A stretch of DNA of 55,090 nucleotides from Betaproteobacteria bacterium (GTDB taxonomy: Bacteria > Pseudomonadota > Gammaproteobacteria > Burkholderiales > SG8-41), in assembly GCA_016868035.1 (NCBI GenBank), contig VGID01000024.1:1-55090 (forward strand), in the 5' to 3' direction. Below the pieces are notes generated by a model, which had not been told where the DNA came from, ran no database searches, and saw only the letters and a program-made list of their open reading frames with translations. Shown one piece after another: positions 24,607 through 32,763 of the stretch. Within the stretch, counting starts at the first letter, position 1; every line of letters starts with the position of its first letter. Position numbers and translations under genes: made by a program.

Positions 24607-25095
24607 GTGCGTGATCTCCTGCCACATGCCGAAAAGGCCGCCGCGCTCCTGAGGCAGCGCAAGGAGACCGTCGCGGTCGCCGAGTCGGCGGCGGGCGGAC
24701 TGATCACCGCCGCGCTGCTCGCCGTGCCCGGCGCGTCGAGCTATTGCCGTGGCGGAGCGGTCATCTATACCCGAGCCGTGCTGCTCGGATTCAAGGGCAT
24801 TACCGAGGAGATGCTCGCCGGCGTGCGCCCGGCGACGGAGGCGCACGCGCTGTTCTGCGCGCGCGCCGTGCGCGAGCGGTTCGCCGCCGACTGGGGCGTG
24901 GGCGAAACCGGCGCGGCAGGCCCCACCGGCAACCGCTACGGCGATCCCCCGGGGCACGCGTGCGTCGCGGTCGCCGGGCGCGTCGAGCGCGCGAGCACGC
25001 TCCGCACCGGCAGCGGCGACCGGCTCGCCAACATGCACGCGTTCGCCGCCGCGGCGCTCGCGCTGCTCGCGGAGAGTCTCGAGCGCGACGGATGA
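24607..25095 (+). CDS. pncC: Nicotinamide-nucleotide amidase (CinA C-terminal domain)
   Basis: A 162-residue stand-alone CinA C-terminal domain with VAVAESAAGGLITAALLAVPGAS (Ser27 as likely nucleophile), YCRGGAVIYT, and GETGAAGPTGNRYGDPPGHA. PncC deamidates nicotinamide mononucleotide in pyridine-nucleotide recycling. The start is a GTG. The usual Lys in the NxxK/LLGV helix region appears as RAVLLG here, a small departure from the best-known members. Confidence 0.87.
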   Translation: MRDLLPHAEKAAALLRQRKETVAVAESAAGGLITAALLAVPGASSYCRGGAVIYTRAVLLGFKGITEEMLAGVRPATEAHALFCARAVRERFAADWGVGETGAAGPTGNRYGDPPGHACVAVAGRVERASTLRTGSGDRLANMHAFAAAALALLAESLERDG

Positions 25096-25211
25096 CCGGC
25101 CCGCTCGCGGCGCGCTCACGGGCCGCCGGCAATCGGGTAAAATCGGCAGCTGAAGCAAGGCGGCGCGCGCTCGCGCGCCGCGACTTCACAACGGAGATTC
25201 GGAGAACAGGA

Positions 25212-26072
25212 ATGATCGCATCGCGTTTCCTCGGCCGGACGTGGCTCGCGCTGGTCTTGTCATTATTCGCCGCCGGCGCCATTGCGCAGGCGCAGCCCGC
25301 AAAGCAGGATTACGAGCCCTACATCGGCCAGGAGGGCAAGGACGTCGTCTGGGTTCCATCCTCGAGCGCGATCGTGGAGAGAATGCTCGATCTCGCGCAG
25401 GTCACGGCGAAAGACTACGTGATGGACCTCGGCTCGGGAGACGGGCGCACCGTGATCGCCGCGGCCAGGCGCGGCGCGCGCGCACTCGGCGTCGAATACA
25501 ACCCGGACCTGGTGGAGCTCTCGAAGCGCGCTGCCGCCAAGGAAGGGGTGAGCGAGAGGGCGCAGTTCGTGAAGGCGGATCTGTTCCAGATGAATTTTTC
25601 AGATGCGACGGTAATCACGCTGTTCCTGCTGCCCGACCTCAACATCAAGCTGCGCCCCAGGATCCTCGATCTCAGGCCCGGCACCCGCATCGTTTCGAAC
25701 TCGTTCAACATGGGCGAATGGAAACCCGACCAGACGGCGCGCGTGACCGAGAAGGAAGGCTGCGAGACTTACTGCACGGCCCACTTCTGGATCGTGCCGG
25801 CGAAGGTGGACGGCATCTGGAAGCTGCCGCAGGGCGAGCTCAAGCTCAAGCAGGAATTCCAGATGATCTCGGGCACGCTCAGGACGGGCGAGCGGCTCAC
25901 CCCGATCACCAACGGCCGGCTGCGCGGCGACGCGATCAGCTTCGAGTCCGGTGGCGCGAAATACACCGGGCGCGTCGTCGGCGACGCGATCGAGGGCGTC
26001 GTCAGCTCGGGCGGTGCAAGCCGCACTTGGAGCGCCGCGCGCGGCTTGAAGCCTGCTCCCGCGCGCTCCTGA
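25212..26072 (+). CDS. Exported SAM-dependent methyltransferase-like protein
   Basis: A 286-residue protein. The signal peptide is about 1-26 (SRFLGRTWLALVLSLFAAG, then AIAQAQ). A Rossmann-type methyltransferase follows with motif I VMDLGSGDGRT at 70-80, ALGVEYNPDL, and FLLPDLNIKLRP. The last 90 residues form a beta-rich domain without a recognised fold. GGAGAACAGGA precedes the ATG. As with the PCMT-like protein, a SAM enzyme with an export signal is unexpected. Confidence 0.8.
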   Translation: MIASRFLGRTWLALVLSLFAAGAIAQAQPAKQDYEPYIGQEGKDVVWVPSSSAIVERMLDLAQVTAKDYVMDLGSGDGRTVIAAARRGARALGVEYNPDLVELSKRAAAKEGVSERAQFVKADLFQMNFSDATVITLFLLPDLNIKLRPRILDLRPGTRIVSNSFNMGEWKPDQTARVTEKEGCETYCTAHFWIVPAKVDGIWKLPQGELKLKQEFQMISGTLRTGERLTPITNGRLRGDAISFESGGAKYTGRVVGDAIEGVVSSGGASRTWSAARGLKPAPARS

Positions 26073-26234
26073 GCGCGCGGCGCGTTCCCGGGGCGCTTTC
26101 GCTTACCCGTCCCGGGGCCTCGATGGCCTTGCCGAAGCGTGCGACTTCGGCGCGAACAATCCTGGCAAGGTTACCCTGTGTGCCGGGCGCAGTCGCGCCG
26201 GCACCGGAGCAGTTGACCCATCAACGGAGTGATC

Positions 26235-27098
26235 ATGAACCACACTGAACAGCGCAAGCGTTTGCGCGCGGTGCTTGCCGGATCGAAGTGCCTGTCCCCG
26301 GCGAGCGTGTACGACCCGCTTTCGGCGCGCGTCGCCGAAACCGTCGGCTACGAGCTCGGCATGCTCGCCGGGTCGGTGGCGTCGAGCACCACGCTCGCCG
26401 CGCCCGACCTCATCGTGCTCACGCTCACCGAATTCGCGGACCAGATTCGCCGCATCATGCGCGCGAGCCGGCTCTCGCTGATCGTGGACGCGGACCACGG
26501 CTACGGCAACGCGCTGAACGTGATGCGCACCATCGAGGAACTCGAGCACGCGGGCGTGTCCGCGATGAGCATCGAGGACACGGCGCTGCCCGCGCGCTAT
26601 GGACAGGCCGAAGGCACGGACGAGTTGATCTCCACCGGCGAGATGACCGGCAAGCTCCGCGCCGCGGTCGCGGCGCGCCGCGACGCGTCGCTGGTGATCG
26701 CCGGGCGCACGGCGGCGCTCAAGGTCGAGGGCACCGAGGGCGCGGTGGCGCGGGCGAAAGCGTACGCGGCGACCGGAGTGGACGCGATCTTCATCGTGGG
26801 CCTGGAGACGCTCGAGCAGATCGAGGCGATCTACGCGGCCGTCAAGCTGCCGATCATCGTCGGCACCGCGCCGCCCTCGCTCAAGCGCGAGGACATGGCC
26901 GCGCGCGGCGCGCGCATCCTGCTGCAGGGCCACCAGCCGGTCGCCGCGGCGGTCAAGGCGCTGCACGAGACCTACGCGCATCTCTACAGCGGCGGCGCGC
27001 CCGCGGATCTCAAGTCGCGCGTGGCCTCGCCGCAGGAAATGGAGCGCCTCGTCGCGGGTGAGACCTACCGCAAGTGGCAGCGCGAATACCTGCGCTGA
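26235..27098 (+). CDS. Oxaloacetate decarboxylase, isocitrate lyase/PEP mutase superfamily
   Basis: A 287-residue TIM-barrel protein closely resembling the Pseudomonas aeruginosa PA4872-type oxaloacetate decarboxylase. Matching blocks are SPASVYDPLSAR, GSVASS, the metal motif VDADHGYGNALNVMRT, the SIEDTALPA loop, and IAGRTAAL. It would decarboxylate oxaloacetate to pyruvate with Mg2+. GGAG at 26226-26229 points to the ATG at 26235. A hairpin terminator follows the stop. Confidence 0.87.
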   Translation: MNHTEQRKRLRAVLAGSKCLSPASVYDPLSARVAETVGYELGMLAGSVASSTTLAAPDLIVLTLTEFADQIRRIMRASRLSLIVDADHGYGNALNVMRTIEELEHAGVSAMSIEDTALPARYGQAEGTDELISTGEMTGKLRAAVAARRDASLVIAGRTAALKVEGTEGAVARAKAYAATGVDAIFIVGLETLEQIEAIYAAVKLPIIVGTAPPSLKREDMAARGARILLQGHQPVAAAVKALHETYAHLYSGGAPADLKSRVASPQEMERLVAGETYRKWQREYLR

Positions 27099-27124
27099 GG
27101 CGGCGTGAAAGCCGCCGCGTTTTC
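27099..27124. terminator. Rho-independent terminator
   Basis: GGCGGC-GTGAAA-GCCGCC stem-loop (27099-27116) followed by GCG and TTTTC. It starts right after the oxaloacetate decarboxylase stop and lies before the convergent Bug gene. Confidence 0.7.
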
Positions 27125-27151
27125 TTAGACTACACCTCTACAACGCACGGA

Positions 27152-28132
27152 TCAGTCCAGCTTGACGCCGGTCGCTCTGGCGACCTTGCCCCATTTCGTG
27201 ACTTCAGACTTGACGAGGTCAGCGAACTGGGATTGCGACAGCGCACTGGGCGTTGCGCCCTGCTTGCCGAGATTCCCGATCACGTCCTGCGAGCGCAACG
27301 CTTGGGCGACGGCTTCATGGAGGTGGCCGACCGTTTCCCGAGACGTGGCTGCCGGTACAAAAACGCCATACCAGTACTCGACGTCATATCCGGGCACCCC
27401 GGATTCCCGCACAGTCGGAACTTCGGGCAGCGCCTCCGAACGCTTCACGGTCGAAACCGCGACTGCCTTCAGGCGTCCGCCCTTGATCAAACCGACCGCC
27501 GCGGGGAGCGAGGAAAACATTACCTGCACCTGACCGCTTGCGAGGTCCGTGAGGGCAGGCGGCGCGCCCTTATAGGGCACGTGCGTCCATTGGATGTTCG
27601 CGACGGAGCGGAACAGTTCTCCCGAGAGGTGGGTGAAGGTGCCGTTGCCGGCGGAAGCAAGGTTGATGTCCCCGGGGCGCGCTTTCGCGAGCGCAACGAG
27701 ATCTCTTACCGTTCTTACAGGCAGCGAGGGGTGCACGACCACGACCATCGGCGTTGAAGCCACCATCGCGACCGCCGCCAGGTCTCGTACCGTGTCGTAG
27801 GCGAGCTTGGTGTAAAGCGCCGGGTTGACCGCGATCTCGGACGTGGAGGCGAGCACCATCGTGTAACCGTCCGGCGCGGACCTCACGGCGGCTTCCGTGC
27901 CGATGGATCCACCCGCACCGGCCCGGTTTTCCACGAAAACCTGCTGCTTCATGAGATCGGAGAGCTTGTGAGACATGATCCGCCCGACGATGTCTGATCC
28001 GCCGCCTGCAGGAAAAGGAACGATCAGGCGCACTGGCTTGGCCGGATAGCCCTGGGCCCACACACCGATGTTTGCGATCGACAGCGAAGCGCATGCGACT
28101 GCAGCAAGAAGATGAGCATTCATGGGTTTCAC
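27152..28132 (-). CDS. Bug/TctC-family periplasmic solute-binding receptor
   Basis: A 326-residue receptor with a signal peptide (AHLLAAVACASLSIANIGVWA, cleavage near VWA-QGYP). The canonical PFPAGGGSDIVGR loop, FVENRAGAGGS, APDGYTMV and HVPYKGAPPAL are present. Its ATG overlaps the stop of the SelA-like PLP-enzyme gene in ATGA (28129-28132); a second ATG lies nine bases inside. The overlap indicates one operon, so the bound ligand may relate to that enzyme's substrate. Confidence 0.92.
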   Translation of the reverse strand: MKPMNAHLLAAVACASLSIANIGVWAQGYPAKPVRLIVPFPAGGGSDIVGRIMSHKLSDLMKQQVFVENRAGAGGSIGTEAAVRSAPDGYTMVLASTSEIAVNPALYTKLAYDTVRDLAAVAMVASTPMVVVVHPSLPVRTVRDLVALAKARPGDINLASAGNGTFTHLSGELFRSVANIQWTHVPYKGAPPALTDLASGQVQVMFSSLPAAVGLIKGGRLKAVAVSTVKRSEALPEVPTVRESGVPGYDVEYWYGVFVPAATSRETVGHLHEAVAQALRSQDVIGNLGKQGATPSALSQSQFADLVKSEVTKWGKVARATGVKLD

Positions 28133-29409
28133 TCCCCGAGCAACTGGGTGCGCGCTTCCTCCGCATCGTCGAGTACCGCTGCAAGACGTGACACGCCGTG
28201 TTCGAGGGAAGCGGCGATGCGCTCCACACCAAGCTTGTGCCCGTCCGGGTACATCATGAGCCGCACTACGGGTGCGCTGCCGGGCATCGCCACCGCGCCG
28301 ATGGTGAGAATTCCGTCGTGCGCCAGCATTTCCATCGCGACCAGCCCGGCCGCTTCGACCGCCACGAGCGCAGGCTTGTCCGTGGTTCCCCGGCTCTCGC
28401 GCGCGATGTCGAGGACGTCGTCCCCGGAAATCGAGACGCCGGGCCCGCCGAGGTAGGCGCGCTTCGCGCCGTACTGGCCGGCCAGCACCTCCACCAGTTC
28501 CTTCGCGAGCTCACCGGCGCGCTTGATCACCTTGGGATCGAAGTTGCGCAGCGCGTTGGCGACGCCCACGTATTGCCCGGCTTGCGCTTCCAGCCCCAGT
28601 TCATATGCGCGCGACCCGATCTTCGTGACGAGATCCGGCCGGCCGACGAAGACGCCGGCGCGCGGTCCCGCAACGTGCTTGTCGGCCGAGCACACGGCGA
28701 GATCGATCTCTCCCACCTCGAAAGTGCGCGGTTCCTCGAAGAAACCGATGCGCGACGCCATATGCGCGTCGTCCACGTAGACCAGCGTGTTCGGCGCGCG
28801 TGGCAAGGCCAGCGCGCGCTTGAAGTCATCGAATCCGAGGTGACGCTTGGACGCCGAGATCGGCGTGACGATGAGCAGGCGCGGCGCACCTTCCTCCCGC
28901 CATGCTGTTTCGAGGTCGGCGAAGGAGAAGAACTCCTTCAACGTCGCGCCGGCCATTGAGATCGGGCGAACCGCGGAGGGATGCGTGACGCCGCCCGCCG
29001 GTGCCAGCGCGAACACGCGGTCACCGCGTGACAGGACGGTCGTGAGCGCAATGAAATTGGCGGCCGAGACCCGGTTTAGAATCAGCGCGCGGTGCCTGTC
29101 CGGGTCGGCGCCCATGTGCTTCAGCGCAAGCGGCTCCGTGTTGCCTTCGAAACGCTCGAAAAATGGAACGTGGCTCGTAAGGTACGACGTGTCCTCCGGC
29201 TCGAGGCCGCTGCCGCGGTTCATGCCGGAGAGGTCGTGCACGCTTTCCTGGCCCTTCGTGCGTACCCGTTCTCCGACGATCTTCCGCGCAAGCAGCATCC
29301 GCTTCACCTCTTCGTCGGTGCCTTTCAGTATCGTCCCGCGCGCATAGCGCACGATCGGGTCCACGGGATTGCCGAAGCGGTCAGTCGAGGGCGAGGTATT
29401 CGCGGGCAT
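28129..29409 (-). CDS. SelA-like fold-type I PLP-dependent enzyme
   Basis: A 426-residue PLP enzyme. The cofactor Lys is Lys244 in CSADKHVAGPRAGVFVG, the same layout as the SGDKLLGGPQAG region of SelA and of D-glucosaminate-6-phosphate lyase. VYVDDAH (Asp213/214) would contact the pyridine nitrogen. It is probably a lyase, racemase or aminotransferase on a small amino acid. It overlaps a Bug receptor gene, which speaks for catabolism. It is shorter than true selenocysteine synthase and lacks its usual N-terminal domain, so I do not call it SelA even though two selenoproteins lie nearby. Confidence 0.75.
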   Translation of the reverse strand: MPANTSPSTDRFGNPVDPIVRYARGTILKGTDEEVKRMLLARKIVGERVRTKGQESVHDLSGMNRGSGLEPEDTSYLTSHVPFFERFEGNTEPLALKHMGADPDRHRALILNRVSAANFIALTTVLSRGDRVFALAPAGGVTHPSAVRPISMAGATLKEFFSFADLETAWREEGAPRLLIVTPISASKRHLGFDDFKRALALPRAPNTLVYVDDAHMASRIGFFEEPRTFEVGEIDLAVCSADKHVAGPRAGVFVGRPDLVTKIGSRAYELGLEAQAGQYVGVANALRNFDPKVIKRAGELAKELVEVLAGQYGAKRAYLGGPGVSISGDDVLDIARESRGTTDKPALVAVEAAGLVAMEMLAHDGILTIGAVAMPGSAPVVRLMMYPDGHKLGVERIAASLEHGVSRLAAVLDDAEEARTQLLGE

Positions 29410-29721
29410 GGTGTTTGCCTGATAGAGGAGAAAGAAACCGGGAAAAGCATAGGCGCGGGCCTCTGCATGGTCAAGCTCAAGCGCGCCACGGAATGGAAGT
29501 CCACATTACGGCCGGATGTGTGCTACGCGCGATGTTGCACCCGGAATCGGGTGCCGTTGCGCGCGCCACGCATCCGTATCCGCCGGCGGGTGCTGTTGTT
29601 GAGCGAGTCACGGTAACGAGTTCGGGCGCGATTCTCTTCGGAACCTGCGGCGTCCGTGTTATCTTTTGCGCGGCGCGATGAACGACACGGAAGCGATCGC
29701 GTCTGAACGGATATTTCTGTC
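29410..29721. other. Gene-less intergenic region
   Basis: 312 bp between the divergent PLP-enzyme and amidohydrolase genes. It must hold both promoters. I see no convincing gene, heptad array or strong hairpin here, which is notable because most gaps of this size in the window carry heptad repeats. Confidence 0.6.
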
Positions 29722-30549
29722 ATGCTGATCGCCGATGCGCAGGTCCACATCTGGGGCGCGAATACGCCGCAGCGGCCGTGGCCGGCGCGGCAAAAGGCGC
29801 ACCGCGAGGTGCCGATCAGCGCCGGCGAGCTGCTGCGCGAGATGGACGCCGCGGGCGTGCACCGCGTCGTGATCGTGCCGCCGTCGTGGGAAGGCGACCG
29901 CAACGATCTCGCGCTCGCGGCCGCCGGGGCGAACCCGGAGCGTTTCGCCGTGATGGGACGGCTCGACGCCGAAGCCCCGCATGCGCGAGGTCAGGTCGCG
30001 GGCTGGCGCAAGCAGCCCGGCATGCTCGGGATGCGCTTCACCTTCCACCGGCCCGGCCTCGTGGAGCCGCTCGCCGAAGGGCGCGTCGACTGGCTGTGGG
30101 GCGAGGCGGAGAAGCACGGCGTTCCGGTCATGGTGCTGGTCCCGCACTCGCTCGCGCACCTGATCGACCGCGTCGCGGAGCGCCACCCGGGCCTGAAGCT
30201 CGTGATGGATCACTGCGGGCTCGTCGCCGGCAAGGACGAGGAGGCTTTCCGCGATCTGGACAAGCTGCTCGCGCTCGCGAAACGCCCCAACATCGCGGCG
30301 AAGGCGAGCTGCCTGCCGGCGTTCAGCTCCGACACCTATCCCTATCGCAAGCTGCACCCGTACATCCGCCGGGTCTACGACGCATTCGGCCCCCGGCGCG
30401 TGTTCTGGGGCACCGATCTCTCGCGCCTGCCGTGCAGCTACCGCGAGGGTATTACCCTGTACACGGAGGAGATCCCGTGGCTCACCACGCAGGACAAGGA
30501 GTGGATCATGGGTCGCGGCGTGTGCGAGTGGCTCGGCTGGAAGCGGTGA
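29722..30549 (+). CDS. Amidohydrolase family 2 (metal-dependent TIM-barrel hydrolase)
   Basis: A 275-residue protein of the amidohydrolase_2 type. DAQVHIWG at 5-12 supplies the first metal-ligand region, DHCGLVAGKDEEAF lies mid-protein, and VFWGTDLSRLPC near residue 230 holds the conserved Asp. Relatives include decarboxylases and lactonases of aromatic or sugar-acid pathways. It is followed after 10 bp by a PaaI-like thioesterase on the same strand, probably cotranscribed. The substrate is unknown. Confidence 0.87.
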   Translation: MLIADAQVHIWGANTPQRPWPARQKAHREVPISAGELLREMDAAGVHRVVIVPPSWEGDRNDLALAAAGANPERFAVMGRLDAEAPHARGQVAGWRKQPGMLGMRFTFHRPGLVEPLAEGRVDWLWGEAEKHGVPVMVLVPHSLAHLIDRVAERHPGLKLVMDHCGLVAGKDEEAFRDLDKLLALAKRPNIAAKASCLPAFSSDTYPYRKLHPYIRRVYDAFGPRRVFWGTDLSRLPCSYREGITLYTEEIPWLTTQDKEWIMGRGVCEWLGWKR

Positions 30550-30559
30550 GGGACGCGGC

Positions 30560-31075
30560 GTGAAAGCAAAAAGCGCAGCGAGGCGCGCGCGGCGGAAACC
30601 ATCCGCGGTTTCCTCGCCGGTGCTGAGCGGCGGCATGGCGCGCGCGCTGGGCGTGCGGCTCACCTCGCTCGGGCGCAGGCGTGTCCGGGCGGAGTTGCGC
30701 GTGAAGCCCATGCACATGAACCGCACGGGACGCGTGAACGGGGGCGCGCTCATGGCGTTCGCGGACGTGCTCGGCGCCGCGGGCACGGTCGCCAACCTGC
30801 CGCCGGGCTACCGCACGGCCACGCTGGAATCGAAGACCAATTTCTTCGCCGCCGGAACGGGGCCCGTGCTGAAAGCCGTGTCGGTGCCGCTGCACATCGG
30901 CCGCACCACGATGGTGTGGCAGACGACGATCCGAAATCAGGACGGCCGCGCCGTCGCGATCGTCACGCAGACCCAGATCGTGATCCCGGGCGAGGCGGCG
31001 GGGAAAAACAAGCCAGAAGGCGAACGTCGAAAGGCGGAAGGAGAAAGGGCGGGTATTGGCGCTAAGAGGCGGTAA
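30560..31075 (+). CDS. PaaI-like hot-dog thioesterase with repeat-derived tail
   Basis: A 171-residue hot-dog protein (GTG start). HMNRTGRVNGGALMAFADVLGAAGT carries the Asn-Gly-Gly active-site helix, and TLESKTNFFAAGTG follows. The family hydrolyses acyl-CoA thioesters. The last 20 or so residues (from about 150, NKPEGERRKAEGERAG) are encoded by GAAAG-type heptads at 31016-31048, so the intergenic repeat has become part of the coding region and the stop lies in the next repeat element. The core domain ends near IVIPGE. Confidence 0.83.
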   Translation: MKAKSAARRARRKPSAVSSPVLSGGMARALGVRLTSLGRRRVRAELRVKPMHMNRTGRVNGGALMAFADVLGAAGTVANLPPGYRTATLESKTNFFAAGTGPVLKAVSVPLHIGRTTMVWQTTIRNQDGRAVAIVTQTQIVIPGEAAGKNKPEGERRKAEGERAGIGAKRR

Positions 31076-31335
31076 CAAAATCAAGAAATATTAGCCGCAG
31101 ATAAACGCCGATCAAGATCGAGTAAGGCGTGAGCGGTAAGCAGTGGGCAGTGAGCAGTCGACAGTGAACGGGAACTTCCACCAAGAGGCGAGTCGAATCT
31201 TACCGCTTACCGCTTACCGCTTACCGCTTACCGCTTACCGCTTACCGCTTACCGCTTACCGCTTACCGCTTACCGCTTACCGCTTACTGCTTACCGGACG
31301 TTGTCTGCGTTCATCGGCGTTCATCGGCGGTGGGA
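31016..31335. repeat. Large palindromic heptad element with 12 perfect TACCGCT units
   Basis: The left part holds GAAAG heptads inside the thioesterase gene. Then comes the end sequence TCAAGAAATATTAGCCGCAG, then heptads GTGAGCG/GTAAGCA/GTGGGCA/GTGAGCA (31130-31165). After a short centre there are 12 perfect units of TACCGCT (31201-31284) plus one with a mismatch, then TCTGCGTTCATCGGCG and its 10-bp repeat. Left and right heptads are complementary. The gap 31076-31443 holds no gene. Confidence 0.9.
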
Positions 31336-31339
31336 AGAG

Positions 31340-31430
31340 CAAGGCGGAAGAACAAAGTCGAAAGGCAAAAGTGAGGCTACGTTACCGGATATTACTTCCG
31401 ACTTCCGACTTTCGACTTTCGACTTCAGAT
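31340..31430. repeat. Heptad palindrome with AGGCTACGTTACCGGAT core
   Basis: A short left arm (GGCGGAAG, GTCGAAAG), the core AGGCTACGTTACCGGAT at 31374, and a right arm of CTTCCGA/CTTTCGA units to 31425. The same core is at 6406-6426. It abuts the 3' end of the convergent FrsA-like hydrolase gene. Confidence 0.8.
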
Positions 31431-31443
31431 AGCGAGTCACCAG

Positions 31444-32613
31444 TCACGCCTTCCGGAAAATGGGCTCGAGCCAGTCCGCGATGTAATCCACGCCGACCTG
31501 CCGGTTGTCCACCTGGCAGTGCTCGGATCCGCCCTCGTCCACCTTGAAGACCTTGAGCTGCTTGCGCTTCGAGCCGGCCGCGTCGTAGAGCTTCTGCGCC
31601 GAATCGAGGGGGACGATGCGGTCGTTCTCTCCATGCACGACGAGAAACGGGCACTCGATGCGCTTCGCGACCTCGGAGAGATCGAAGCGCTTCGCCATCC
31701 CGATCGCCTCGCCGAGGTCCTTCGCGCCGAACACCCACGGCACCTGGAAGTGCGACTGCGCGCTGGTCTTGGCGTCGGACTCGACGCTGCGCTTGATCCC
31801 GCTCACCCATTCCGCCATGTCCCAGTGCATGGCACCGAACGCGACGCACGCGGCGTAGCGCTTCTCGAATGCGACGATGCGCGGCGCGTAGTAGCCGCCG
31901 AAGCTGTAGCCCATGACCGCCACCCTCTTCGGATCGACCTCCGCGCGCTTCGCGACGTACTCGTAGGCGGCGGTGCCGGCGACCTCGTAGTCGTAGCGGG
32001 TCTTGATGTCGCGCAGCCGTACGGATTCGCCCTGCCCGGGACCGTCGATCGCGAGCGTGTGCCAGCCGCGCGCCGCGAATTCGAGCCCGTTGAAGAGCAC
32101 GCTCATTTCCTTGCAGTTGTCCAGGCCGTCGAACGCGACCATCGTTGGCGCGCGCCCGGTGACCCCGGGCGCCTTCAGGAACAGCGCGGGCAGGGTCTTC
32201 CCCTCGTAGGGCACCTCGACGCGCTCCATGCTGGGATAGCGCCGCTCGAAGCCCTTCGTCTGGCATTCGATGGCCTTGCGGCCCATCGCGCGCTTCTGAT
32301 CGCCGGGGGGGATGAAACGCTCGGCGGTGAAGTAGTACATTCCGGCGCGAAGATAGTAATTTCCGGCGCTGGCGCGGTGTCCTTGCGCCTCCAGCGCATC
32401 GGCGGCCTTCTCCAGCCTCCCGCCCATCGCGGACCATTCTTCCCACCACGCGTGGGGTTCTCCCTGGCGCTTCCGCAGCCGCTCGCAGACCTGGTCGATC
32501 TCGCCGAGCGCGACCGCGCCGTACGGCGCCATGCCCTTCACGATCAGCGTGGCGTTCGACCACATGAAGTTGCCGGGGAAATGATCGATCCAGTTGCCGG
32601 TATCGGAAGACAT
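31444..32613 (-). CDS. FrsA-like alpha/beta hydrolase, paralogue 1
   Basis: A 389-residue hydrolase with a helical N-terminal cap region (about 1-130) and an alpha/beta-hydrolase core. The nucleophile is Ser237 in MGYSFGGYY; DNCKEMSVL, IDGPGQGES and a C-terminal GGSEHCQVDNRQVG with the probable catalytic His follow the pattern. Relatives include 2,6-dihydroxypseudooxynicotine hydrolase and FrsA-like esterases (C-C or ester bond cleavage). A close paralogue lies at 35250-36410; the two bracket a Bug receptor and an amidase. Confidence 0.85.
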   Translation of the reverse strand: MSSDTGNWIDHFPGNFMWSNATLIVKGMAPYGAVALGEIDQVCERLRKRQGEPHAWWEEWSAMGGRLEKAADALEAQGHRASAGNYYLRAGMYYFTAERFIPPGDQKRAMGRKAIECQTKGFERRYPSMERVEVPYEGKTLPALFLKAPGVTGRAPTMVAFDGLDNCKEMSVLFNGLEFAARGWHTLAIDGPGQGESVRLRDIKTRYDYEVAGTAAYEYVAKRAEVDPKRVAVMGYSFGGYYAPRIVAFEKRYAACVAFGAMHWDMAEWVSGIKRSVESDAKTSAQSHFQVPWVFGAKDLGEAIGMAKRFDLSEVAKRIECPFLVVHGENDRIVPLDSAQKLYDAAGSKRKQLKVFKVDEGGSEHCQVDNRQVGVDYIADWLEPIFRKA

Positions 32614-32763
32614 GGCTTACCCTTCAGTTGACCACGATGTGGAAAATCAAGGCGGAAGAATTTGCGCCGGCGCATCTTATACCAAATCGGGGCCGGCCAA
32701 AATGGCGCGCGGCGCTTATACTATGAGTGCGTTCCACGTGCCATGATCCGTGAGGAGAAGAAG

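Noticed and set aside
28129-29409. Selenocysteine synthase (selA) linked to the selenoproteins
   Set aside because: The active-site region is SelA-like, but the protein is shorter, lacks the expected N-terminal domain and overlaps a periplasmic receptor gene instead of selB or selD.
31201-31284. CRISPR-like array
   Set aside because: The units are 7 bp without spacers and no cas genes are present. The same holds for the other heptad arrays.
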